Assembly: GCA_028023455.1 (NCBI GenBank)
Contig: JAQFVV010012405.1
Location: 7,357,291-7,421,290 of the forward strand
Direction of reading: 5' to 3'
From: Epiperipatus broadwayi
Taxonomy: Eukaryota; Onychophora; Udeonychophora; Euonychophora; Peripatidae
Length of the DNA: 64,000 nt
Part shown: positions 35,503 through 46,065 of the stretch, in pieces
How the letters are laid out: each line of letters opens with the position of its first letter
Position numbering within the stretch: the stretch's first letter is position 1
Made by a program: the position numbers and the translations under genes
The notes under the pieces: generated by a model
Databases searched by the model: none
What the model saw: only the letters and a program-made list of their open reading frames with translations
Told to the model about the DNA's origin: nothing

Positions 35503-35612
35503 TTTTCTCATGTGTCATAGCACCAGCTGGGAAGCGAACCCGCTAACCCGGAGCAATTGGCGTGTAAAGCGGCTGTCGCTGACCTCTCGACCACCAATGT
35601 TTGACAATTATC
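35503..35612 (-). mobile_element. Class II tRNA-like SINE, copy 3
   Basis: Minus-strand copy of the 10304 and 14918 family. It has box A-like TGGTCGAGAGGTCAGC and box B-like GGGTTCGCTTCCC, then CTATGACAC and a short A-rich tail. A perfect 12-bp duplication flanks it. Substitutions in the acceptor end and box B suggest it is older than the 14.9-kb copy. Confidence 0.9.
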
Positions 35613-36054
35613 ACTTGTAATTTTATATATAAAAATAATCAAACAAATATTTTATATTCTCTTAAAAAAATTAAATCATTGTTCAATTGAAAGAGCATGA
35701 AATGTTTAAGCACCAAAAGTGACAAGTCAAGCTTTTATCCAGGAACCATTAGTTTCCAAATTTATCCATCTGTCTCTACATTAAAATGCACTTAAAGGAA
35801 CTACTTACTTATATTTTTCCAGACAATAACCACCCGAAAATGTATTTTATCTTTTTTTATCTATGAAAATCACTCACATCTGTGAACTCATCATCTATTC
35901 TCGTAACTCTATTATGAATCATCTCTTAGTCAGCCATTTTGTACACAACTTAGTTAATTAAGTGATTGTTTGTCTTTTTTTGATTTATTATTGAAGTATT
36001 TTTTTCATAACATTCTATTTTTGTTAATTGTATTAATGCCTAAATATGTCCTGT

Positions 36055-36180
36055 GAGGTTTAGCATAGTTGGTGGCGTATTTGACTTGGAATCGGGAGGT
36101 TACAGGTTCAATTCTGATACTTGCAGATCTGGCACTCAAACTTCTTATGAACTAACTAGAAGTAGTACCATATGCCTTTT
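36055..36180 (+). repeat. tRNA-derived SINE, second type
   Basis: TTTAGCATAGTTGGTGGCG is a good box A (TAGCATAGTTGG). GGTTACAGGTTCAATTCTGA contains box B GGTTCAATTC about 40 bases later, followed by a non-tRNA body. A single copy is evident; weaker relatives may be at 36785..36880 and 50540..50640. Confidence 0.6.
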
Positions 36181-36384
36181 TAATGCTTAAATATGTTTCC
36201 TTTTTAAATTAAATTATATCAGAATTATATATATGTGCGTATTTATATATGTTGAACATGTATATCACATATACTTTGCTTTTATGTGCAGTAGCATTTA
36301 ATTAGATGCAGTAGAGAAAACTACAGTATATATGTTTAAAAAAATAGCAAATAACTCTTTTTATATTAAAAAAATTAGAACGAT

Positions 36385-36515
36385 TAATTGTTTGAGAGAT
36401 CATAAGAAATTAAGATAGGGAAGTCAGTCACAGAGATGTGTCACAATCCATAGTCTTTGAACCCAGAGATTATCTTTCTGCCATTGCACCAAACCACACA
36501 GAGCCCTTCAATGCT
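36385..36515 (-). repeat. Degenerate tRNA-derived SINE
   Basis: The reverse strand reads TGTGGTTTGGTGCAATGGCA (box A) then CTCTGGGTTCAAAGACTATG (box B). It belongs with 8624, 32527 and 39862. Confidence 0.55.
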
Positions 36516-38010
36516 TTATAATAATAAGCATAAATTTTATTAAAATAATAACATCTTTATTAAACTAATGTAAATGAAATTCTAATAAAAGCACTTTCTA
36601 TAAAAACAATATATTCTATAGATATTACTTTGTTTTAAAGAATAGAAATACGTTTTATAAAGAACATGTGATTCAAATCTCCATGAAAAGAATTTGCAAA
36701 TCTTCAAATAATATAACAGATTTTTATTAAATTATGTTTTGATTTAAATTAAGTTTGAAAATATTAAAAGTGTAAGCATATCCAGAATTGAAACTAATAG
36801 AATGGTTAGTTGCTTGGAAGGCTAGGTGAAGTTTAAGCATCAAGGATGGCAGGTTGAGTTTTCATTCATTAATCTTTAGCTAATTACTCTACACGATAAT
36901 AAACTGTAGGGAACATTATCCTGAAGTGTTAAGATGCATATTCTGAAGCTGCTACTGGTTAGATCATAATTTTGCAGCTAAAGAATGGGATTTTTTTTAA
37001 CAAAATCAGAAAAATTAAAACAAAAAGGAATTAGGCCATTGACATACTGGAAATAGATATCAGGAAAAAGTTTGATATTTAGTGAATTATAACATATAAA
37101 TAGCAGTAAGAAGACTAAAATAGTATATTCAAGTATCTAACAAAATAATAATAAGGGGGAAAATATCCTGGGATAGCATGACTAATATGAATAAAATGAT
37201 ATAAAAAAATATGACAAAAATATGAATTTTGTAAAATGTATATGTATAGAAATCTCAGTATTGAAGTGAGATGTGAGGCAGATAAAACTAGTTAAGGAGT
37301 GGTTATAAAAAATTATGCAAAATGTATATTTGATTTAATATATTATATGTTGAAATAAAACAGTAAGGGATAAAAAAATCAGATTACAAATATAAAGTAT
37401 TGAAAATAGAATGTTAACATATAGATAAAGAAAATGAAAAAATTGAAAACATTGAAAAAAACATATTAATAAGTTGTATGACACAAATAACAAGTATTCT
37501 ATATTAATTATAAACATTTACTGAAATATAATGGGGATTAAAATGATAAGTCAATTATATATATGCACAACATATCCAAATTATCATATGTTATATATAT
37601 TCTATTACAAATATAAACACATTAATCATAAGGTTAAGATAATACTAAGAAGTTAATATGAAGGCTGCCAAAAAGACAACTATGAATATGACAGAGAAAA
37701 CTACTGATTGCTGCTAGAATACTGCAAAAGTTTGCAGCTAAAACCAATGAGAAGATTGTTGTGAAGTTAGCACAAACAAACATCTTCATCCAAGCTAAAC
37801 ACTTGTAAGACTATAAAAACAAGGATAAGTGATACTGTAATAATTACCAAAGTAATAGAAGCAATCATCATAGTGAACTAAGATTTATTAACATTCCATT
37901 CCTTTTAAAATATTAGCCATTGTAAGTCTTTAAACACTGTATAGTTAGTTATAAAAGTAATATTAATTTTGTAGGTAATAGTGTAACATATGAAATTAAA
38001 AATATTATGT
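36516..38010. other. AT-rich DNA, no gene seen
   Basis: Contains AATGGTTAGTTGCTTGGAAG..GGCAGGTTGAGTTTTC (about 36795-36865), possibly an old SINE. No gene is supported. The frame 37335..37517 is low-complexity. Confidence 0.45.
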
Positions 38011-38527
38011 AAATTAATACATTGTACAGGCTTGAACCTGCATTTATATATGTAATATATGCGGGATTCGAACTCAGACTTTCACACGACCCACTACTCT
38101 CAGTGCCATCTCATATTGCTGGCCCACCTGATCCCACACATGTTGAAAAGATAAATAATCACCAATATACGTATTTCATGCTAAACCAGCAATCATCAGT
38201 TGGTCCAGATTACTATCCTCACACATATATACAATCAGTGCTCAGCTTTATATTAAGATAGCCAATCTTCATACTTTAATGGACAGGCTTCAAACTATTC
38301 CAACTCACAACTCTTCGGCCTTCCATTTCATTGAAAATCTGATGATGGAACATTCAAAGCCCTTGTTAGTGCCAAGGTTGTTATCCTACCCATGTTGACA
38401 TATTAGTCATTCTGACCCCTCATGCACAGGAGAATAATCCAATTTATACATACATATGCGAGAGATGGGCAGATCTTTTACACACTATAAATTAATACAT
38501 TGTACAGGCTTAAACCTGCATTTATAT
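38011..38527 (-). repeat. tRNA-box-carrying repeat, tandem partial copy
   Basis: The first about 39 bp (AATTAATACATTGTACAGGC..) recur at about 38489-38527, so a second unit begins after about 478 bp. The minus strand has an intact box B (GAGTTCGAATCCC, about 38066-38078). Its 79-residue open frame (38022..38261) is nearly the same peptide as the one on the other strand at 7441..7680. That reflects repeat identity, not a gene. Confidence 0.8.
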
Positions 38528-39861
38528 CATTGTCAGCAATAAACCGTTAGTAGTCAATCTTAACTGATGTGTTTATAATTCTACAGATAAGATTGAAATA
38601 GATTGTGCAATAATAAAAAATGAAGTAATGATAGCATTACAACATGAGAACAAATCACAGAACCAGATATGATATATAGAGCATATTTAGATTTTTCGGA
38701 TAAGTTTGCCGAATAATTGCGAAATTCAAACTTTAAAATTCGTTGTCCACCCTACTTTTTGTTTTTTCTTCTAGAGTTAATAGTGATTATACTCGTTTAT
38801 AAATGGCTACTAAGGAATGGAATACAAATAAATGTATTACGGATAAGAAAGGTGAAGTATTGGAAAATATTTTTATTTAATATATATATACACAGGATAT
38901 GTGCAAAACAATCCACGAAACATTTAAACGAAAATTAGAAATTAACAATTTATGTTTTAAAATATTTTTATTTGTTTCAAAATACCAGAAATTTTACACA
39001 TGAAATAACATATAAAGACTGCTTTATAAATAGCTTATATTAAACAAACATCAATAATTTTCTTTAATCAAACAATAATTATTAATGTAAATGTTTAGAG
39101 CACTGGGTGAAAAATAATAACTTCCTATTACTTCTATAATGATTAAAATTTCTACGCCTAAAGATACTTAAATAAATAAAGTTAATATCCAGCACAACAT
39201 ATACTTTATTTTTAATTATATTTAAATTAAGAATTTATTTAGCATAATTATGATATTTAAATTCATTTTTTAAAATTACTTGAAATTTAAAATCTTTTGC
39301 TCTAAATAACTATTGGCGAGTAAAATTTAAAAAAAAAATGTTTACACATGGGTAGAAGAAATGGTTTTACATAAAATGAAAAATAAACATAAATTAAAAG
39401 TACATCTGCATATAAACAATTTGTGAGGTTTGGGAAAATTAATGTTTTGAAACCTTTATTAAAGAAGAACTATTTAAATATTCTTTAAAAAACAACAAAA
39501 AAGAAAATTCATATTAGTTAACAACATTTGCATAATTATACATTATACATTATTATGAATCAAAAATTAGAGTATGCTATGAGAAAAATGTTGCTATACC
39601 CATAGTTATACTAATGTTATTTACAGATGCACCACACACATATAGTCTAATTAGTTTTAATAATCACTCTGTAATGATAATTTTAGAATCATTATAAAAA
39701 TACGTGACTTGCAAATTTGATTTTTTTCAAGCCGCAATAAATATATGTGCATAGAGTATATATTATAATTTCATGAAATGAAATAAAAATAATAAGAAGA
39801 ATTAAAATATAAAAATAAACTCATATTAAATATTGTCATATGTACTTAGATGAATAATAAA
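38528..39861. other. AT-rich DNA, no gene seen
   Basis: Low-complexity AT-rich sequence. The frame 38717..38938 shows no domain. Confidence 0.5.
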
Positions 39862-39975
39862 AAGAAATTGAAATGTTTTATTGCTCATAAGAAATTTAAA
39901 AGTAAGAAATTAGAATTGAGCGAAAGACCTTCCATAGGTTAATTCTGTATCACTCCATCATTTAATGCAAGGAAA
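39862..39975 (-). repeat. Degenerate tRNA-derived SINE
   Basis: TTTTATTGCTCATAAGAAA.. to ..ATCACTCCATCATTTAATGC parallels 8624..8745. The promoter boxes are degraded. Confidence 0.4.
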
Positions 39976-40075
39976 AACAAATAATGATGACGCAAGTGCA
40001 GACAAAGAAAAAAATAATAAAGCTGGCCTAGAATTTGTTAAAATTATAATTGTCCAAGAACGGGTCAAGGGTAGC

Positions 40076-40089
40076 AATGTTTTACTTTT
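40076..40089. repeat. LINE target-site duplication, left copy
   Basis: AATGTTTTACTTTT is repeated exactly at 45815..45828. Confidence 0.85.
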
Positions 40090-40208
40090 TTAAAAAAAAA
40101 AAATATTTATTACCTTAATTAAATTACATGAGTGGTATTGTCTTGTACTTGAAGCTTGAGTAGGTTTACACCATGTAGGCTAGAATAATCAGTTGAGGAA
40201 GTAAGACA

Positions 40209-43200
40209 CTATTTGTTTGTAAAACTGATCTTGCACCAGGTCTCTTTGTGTAGACAGTCTGGTGCTAGAATTTGGTCTCTGGCACGAATGGTTTTAAGTA
40301 TTTGTATCAGGGTTTCTCTGACTGAAGAGAGTCTGTTATCAAAATTAAATTTGCATCTTGTCAGCCAGACTGCAAAGGTGAGGAAAATGGAAAATCTGAT
40401 AGTTGAAAAAATACCTGTGGTAATAGCATTATGAATATTTAATACATCTCTTGTGTCCAATATCACTTTTTCTGCAATAAAGTCTCTGATCTGACTGAGG
40501 AATGAACAACTTATATAGAGTATGTGCTGTATTGTTTCTTCATCTCTGTTGCAAAGTTGACACTGTGGACTGATTTTGGAAAAACCTCTTTTGTACACCA
40601 GAAAGTGACTTGTAGGTAGAGAATTGATGTTTAGCTTTATGATGAAATCGATGTGGCTGGGTTCTATATACCAGTGCTTCAGTTTCTTGATTAGCAATTT
40701 GAAATTTAGGCCTAATGTAGTTTGAAGAGTGTTTTGGTTTGGGAATCTGTATTTATATGCTTGCCAATATGATGTTTTAATTTCAAACATGAATTCATTT
40801 ATAATTATTAATTTATTAACGTATGACCAAAATGTTTGTCATCCATTTACTTCCTAGTGGCAGAGGAGTGTCTGTGGGCTCCACTGTTGTCAATAGATTT
40901 AAATCTGGTTGTTTTAAGTGGATGGAGCATAGAACTGCAATTGCCTTTTGCAGATATATGGTTGAGACCAAATGTAGTCCCAGACCATTTAGATCTTTGA
41001 GCATCTGCATCTTAAATATACTGAGGGCTACAACCTTGCCTTTCCACAGAAGCTTGGAGCACAGTGAGTTCATTGCAGCTTGGAAAACCTTGGTGGGTTT
41101 GATTATGGGCAAATAATAATTCAGTCTAGGCATTACCAACATGTTGAGTAGTGTCACTTTACTGGGTAATGAGAGTGTGATTCTTGACAGTGAGCCCACA
41201 ATGCTGCCAGTCTTTTCCAAAATGGAGTTTTGTATTTGCTTTGCCATGGCAAGTCTGGACTTGGCCATGGGAAAGCCTAGGAAGAGTTGTGGTACTGATG
41301 TGAAGACAGACGGAATCAATGAACCTGTGCTGATTTGCCACATGGAAGATTTGAGATAATTGATATGGAGATTACGTGTCTGTGAGTGCTTGTCTATAAT
41401 CTGCATGAGGGTTAGAAGATATGTTTTGTCTGGGAGAAAGACAGTGACATCATCCACATAAGATATTTGTACACATGTTGTCTAAGTGCTGGCATGAAGA
41501 CTTTGGGAATTTTACTCTCGATCTCTTTCAGCATGGGATTTATGTAAGCGATGAAGCAAAGTGTGGCAAGTGGAGATCCCTGGGGTATTGATTGATGAGG
41601 TCTGAAACTATTAGCAAGTCTGCCATCAAGTGATGTAAAGATTGATCTGTTTAGCAGGAGATTACCGATTATTCTAACATAAGTGCTGGGGACTTGATAT
41701 TTATGGAGGGTTTGTAGTAAGATGGCTGAAATAACAGAGTCAAAAGACGAGACAATGTCAAGTTGTATTGCAACAGGCTTAGACTTTCTGTGAAGTCTCA
41801 TGTGTTCTGTGAGAAGCAGGAAACGCTGTGCAGCATCTGTGGTGGAAGAGCCTTTTCGCACAAATTGATATGGGGTGATGTGAGTGTATAATTGATCTTA
41901 GATTTTATCTTTGACTATGGCCCCAATGGTTTTTATGAGGAGGGGAATCATGGATATCGGCCTTATGTTGGTCAGAGATGAGGGATTAATTTGCTTCTTT
42001 AAGAAAGGCACAAGTGAAATTGGATAAAGGCCTGGAATATTTTGGAACTCTCCCGCCAAAACATCAATCATTTTGCGTACAATGGGAGCCGTAAAATAAC
42101 CCAGATGAATTAGGACAAATCTGGGAATTCCATGTAATCCTGGGTGTATACTTTTAAGATATGCTGTGAGTTTTTGAATTATTTCACTATCTGTTATGTT
42201 GTGATTTATATTATCTCCAGTCTGATTCCTGACATTACCAATTTCGAATTTGGCATATTGCAATTTATTTCGAAAGTAATCATGAATTTTGTCAAGCATG
42301 GCTGGACCACTGAGGCAACACTGATTGACAGTCACTGAGGTGGGTGTGGGCCAGCCTGTGGAACCAAGTGCCCTGTGAATATAACTGCGAGTCCAGTTGT
42401 GTTTGTTAGCCAGAAAGACTTTGGATCTTTTGGTGGTGATGTACTGTGCTAGAACTTTTTGTTTATCATGGTACTGTGCTTTTAGTTCCATAATGCCTTG
42501 TAACAAATGATTTGGACCTTTGGTCTTTTTTGTGTATGAATCTATGAGTGTGCTTAATATTCCAGTGAAGGCAGACCATGCTTGCAGTGAAGGCAATGAG
42601 AGTATGTTAATTTTATGAAACAGAATGTAGGCCTCTGAGAAAATGAGCTCTGGAGTTGCCATTTTGTTAAGTAATCTGATGGTATGTGTGTGTTCAGTAT
42701 GAACTATGTTGGATGGATCTATCTGTATTGATATAAGCAGTGCCAAGTGATCAGTGAATGGAACTAATTGAAGCTTGGCATTGATTTCAAAATGTAATTC
42801 AGTGGAGTAATAGAGGTCTATTAGAGACTTCCTTTGCCGTGTATAGAAAGAGAAAGATCCCAAAGGGAAAAAACCATCTCCAGACAGAAGAACTCTATTG
42901 AGTAAATATAGATATTTTTTGTTGAAGTTGTCATAGCTCATATTGAAATCTCCAAAACAGATTGTAGGTGACGCATCTGAAGATAATAATGCGTTGATTT
43001 TGTTGACTAGTAGGTAAGCAGTGTATGTGTCACTTTTTATGTAGAGATATATGATGTTAATTGATGTGTTTCCAAATGTAAGTTTGAGAAAAAGTAGGTC
43101 ATTACTAAGACAAAGTGTTTTAAATGAGCTGTAGACTAGATTTTTATTTATTAAGAGGGCAACTCCAAATGAGGCTGTGTTTGAAGGTGAATACGGAAAA

Positions 43201-43373
43201 TACCATATTGTTGCATGAGATGATTTATTTGAATATTTGAATTTACCATGCAGCTTAGTTTCTGAGAGACAGACTATATGGAGATTTGTTCTGTCTAATC
43301 ACTTTTTAATAGCATAGACATGGTTGAGGGAATTAAGACCTCTTACATTTACTCCACCAATTTTAAGAAGCAT
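40209..43373 (-). pseudogene. LINE ORF2: AP endonuclease - reverse transcriptase
   Basis: About 1055 codons. The endonuclease comes first: NVRGLNS, LSETKL (catalytic Glu), GVALLI, FGDFN (about 42945-42956, Asp/Asn), SLIDLYYS and TDHLALL. The reverse transcriptase follows: NIRPISMIPLL, motif A QLDIVSSFDSV, motif B IPQGSPL and motif C SYVDDVTVF (about 41439-41463). A thumb-like KLLWKGK..LNGLGLHLV and a terminal C-X2-C-X8-H-X5-C (CQLC..HILYISC) complete the order. The product would nick target DNA and copy the RNA at the nick. Damage: TGA at 43299..43301 (a likely CGA to TGA change), TAA at 41898..41900, a frameshift at about 41467-41480 just before YVDD, and another near 40849. The start was chosen as the first ATG in frame with the endonuclease. 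Confidence 0.9.
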
Positions 43374-43445
43374 TATTGTTTGTTGAATTAAAATGGATAA
43401 GAGTTTATTTTTACTTGTCAGTAACATGTCTTCAATCAGTGTGAT

Positions 43446-45653
43446 TTATTGCTGGAGAGTTTGAATGTTACTACACTGACTGTTGGGTTGATGTATTGAT
43501 GGGTTCTGCTGAACTACAGTAGATGTTTTGGAATTGGTGTTAAGGTTTGAATCAAGCTTATCATTGGGTGTTTCATATTCAGTAGCTATGGTTGATGGAG
43601 AATGATTTTCATAGAAGTCAGGTGGTTGTCCTAGTTTGGATCTTTTACCTTCTTTCTTTTTTCGTAAATTGATGGCACGATTTGCTGCTTGGTTGGGGAA
43701 GTTAGTATCTGGTTCTGACTCTGCTGTGGAGTTATTAGTTTCATCTGGCTGTGAGCTGGATGAATGATATGTCTTTCTTTCATTATTTTGAGTGTAATGA
43801 ATTTTTTGTGGTTTTTTTTGTCTGACTGCAATTGTTTTGTTGGAGAATCAATAGTACTGAAGTCTTCTTTCTGGTGATCTTGGTTTAATTTTGTTTAGAA
43901 ATTTGTTGTGAAATCTGTTGTTGTGAGTGTATGTCTTGCATTTGCTGGTTCTGATTTAATTGAGTTGTGTTGGGTTCATCTATGTTTTGATGTGTCATTA
44001 ATGACTGTGACTGATTGCTGAGTGTGATATTATTAGATATTTTGGTGCTATTTTTATGGTCAATTTCTTGTTCATTTCGAGAAGGCATTTCCATGTCTGT
44101 TTGCTGTATTTGTTCTGTTGTATGACCTGGAGAACTGGTGGATGTAGTACAGGCAAGCTGATTTGTGTTTTGTGGGTCTGTTGTACAATTATGGTTTTTG
44201 TTTTTCTTATTGTTACAGTTGTCACAGTTTTTTTGGGGACAGGCTTTTACTAAATGTGACCGGTCCCCACAGCGAAAGCATTGAGGTTGAATTCCACGAA
44301 TGGATAGGTAAATGGGACATTTCTTCTGCTCCAATGTGGAAGGAATGTCTACTGGTGTGTAACCTTTATTAAGCTTTATAGAGAATGCAGCACTGTTTGA
44401 AGGGAACTCAATGTCTGCTCTTCTCTCTGGGAGATATTTAAAGCTTTTAATGTCACCGTATTTGGCAAGAAGTCTTTGGAAATAAGTATCTGTGAAGTTG
44501 TAATAACAGTTTCTTGCTACTCCATAAGCTATTTTTGGTCTGTTCATGTCTGTTTTGATCAGATAATGCTCATTGAGAAAGTTTTGGTGCCTTTTAAAAA
44601 GTTCTTTTTGAAGTAGATTGTGGAACTCAATTATAAAATATCGTCTATTGGGATGATGATATACTCTGCGAACAGCATCTCCCAGTTGTAGAGCTTTAAG
44701 CAGTTGAAAAAGGTCATCAGTTGGGAAAGTAAACAACTGACAGAGATCGTTGGTGGTGGATACAATTAGTGAGTTGTTGCTATGATAGTTGAGGAAGGAG
44801 TTAAAGAGTGTTAACGGAATTCTAAAATTAAACTCCTGACTTATGATATCATAGTTATTTAAGGGAGATTGAGAACATAGTGAATCTATCTGTGAATTTG
44901 TTTCTTGTTCAAATAGCATGGAATTATCATCCTCAACAAAATCTAAAGCATTATGACAAGTGTTCTGTTTAGTTACTTGCTGAGTGTATACTTTAAGTTC
45001 ACTATTTGCTAGTACTGTAGCATAACTTTGGTTCTTTATTGATATAGGGCTATGATTTATAGTTGGAATTAATGTCTGCGAGTCTGTGGAGTGGTTAGCC
45101 ACTGTATTATGGACTAGTTGGCCTTTATTTAATTCAGGGTTGATGTTAATTGAAGGGAAGGCTGTATTAAACAGTTCTGGATCTGATGGCGACTTTAGCA
45201 GTTCTCTAGTGTTAAAGTTTTTGTCGTGATGCAAATTGTAGGTATTGCGATTGAATTGCAAGTCGCAATTTTCAGCTATTTTTTTTGTGATGAAATAGTG
45301 TAAGGTTTAGTAGCATTTCCTAAATTATTGGCATTATTTTCTATTTTTTTATGTTGTATGATCGAGTTTTCCGTATTCATTTTCAGTGTTTTGAATGTTA
45401 CGGTCATGGAATTTTTTTGTGTTAAAGACATTTCTTGTCCTTGTTGTGGGGCTTTGTTAGTTTTCCTTGAGCTTTTAGGAGCTTCCTGCATTATATTGTA
45501 TGTATTAGAATGTTCTTGAAAGTTTTTAAATTTTTCTGTGTGAGGGCTTACATTAAACGTTGATAAGGTTGCCTTAACGTTAGTATCACTATGTGATCTT
45601 GTTAAACGACTAAACCTGAGGTTTTCTTGTTCTAAGAACTTTGAACTGCTCAT
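43446..45653 (-). pseudogene. LINE ORF1: gag-like CCHC nucleic-acid-binding protein
   Basis: About 736 codons in principle, read in three pieces. The first piece is 45653..45276, beginning MSSSKFLEQENLRFSR. The second, 45261..43885, holds an RRM-like region (KYGDIKSFKYLPERRADIEF) followed by a zinc knuckle CFRCGDRSHLVKAC (C-X2-C-X4-H-X4-C) and a second Cys/His cluster CDNCNNKKNKNHNC. The third is a Ser/Asn-rich, basic tail (43831..43446) that itself changes frame once. The family role is to coat the element RNA as a ribonucleoprotein. All three breaks are one base short, and the two clearest are in A8 runs (about 45279-45286 and about 43820-43827). The tail reading, including QAANRAINLRKKKEGKRSK, is my own frame-switching inference. 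It is not functional as annotated, unless the breaks are assembly homopolymer errors or recoding sites. Confidence 0.8.
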
Positions 45654-45828
45654 TTTGTAAATGAAACTATAAAATTACAAAATTAAAAGCTTACCTGCTT
45701 TTCTATGCAGGTTGTTTAGTGATTTTCTGTTAAGAAAATATTATAATTTGTTTTTTTAAAAAGAAACGAAGTGAAGAATATAGATATCTGTTTAGCGCCA
45801 TCTAGTGACCCAGAAATGTTTTACTTTT

Positions 45829-46009
45829 AGAATATTTTTCAAAATTTCTGATATTTGTCATATTATTGAATTCACACAGACTCTAATTCACTGTTCCATT
45901 TCCCTCCCTATTTTGATCATATAATTTTATTTTATTTTTGCACAATACTCATATCTATTTTTTTAAGTCTATGTACAAATGTATACTTATATATATAACC
46001 ATTAGAAAC
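45829..46009. other. AT-rich DNA, no gene seen
   Basis: Flank of the LINE, starting with the right target duplication (45815..45828). Confidence 0.5.
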
Positions 46010-46065
46010 CAAACAATCCAGTATAGATAACAATCAATAATTTCAAACTGTTGCTAAGGCAATTT
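46010..46065. repeat. Dispersed repeat G, fragment
   Basis: AACAATCAATAATTTCAAAC..TGCTAAGGCAATTT matches the start of 61318..61505 and 29155..29345. Confidence 0.6.

Larger units (their letters stand above)
40090..45814 (-). mobile_element. Full-length L1/Tx1-like LINE
   Basis: A 5.7-kb non-LTR retrotransposon bracketed by a perfect 14-bp duplication. On its coding (minus) strand it has a 5' leader of about 160 nt beginning TCTGGGTCACTAGATGGCGC, ORF1 (45653 to 43446), a 72-nt gap, ORF2 (43373 to 40209) and a 3' UTR of about 120 nt ending in an A/T-rich tail. The gag-like ORF1 with a CCHC knuckle, the AP endonuclease, the YVDD reverse transcriptase and the C-terminal Cys/His motif, together with segments such as YVDDVTVF and LLWKGK..GLGL, suggest the L1/Tx1 group; I and Jockey types are less likely. 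It is full length but inactive. Confidence 0.88.

Noticed and set aside
40213-41359. Plus-strand open frames opposite the LINE (73, 97, 72 residues)
   Set aside because: They are antisense shadows of ORF2, which has the motifs.
43998-44372. Cys-rich and Thr-rich short frames overlapping ORF1
   Set aside because: They are shadows of the zinc-knuckle region in other frames.
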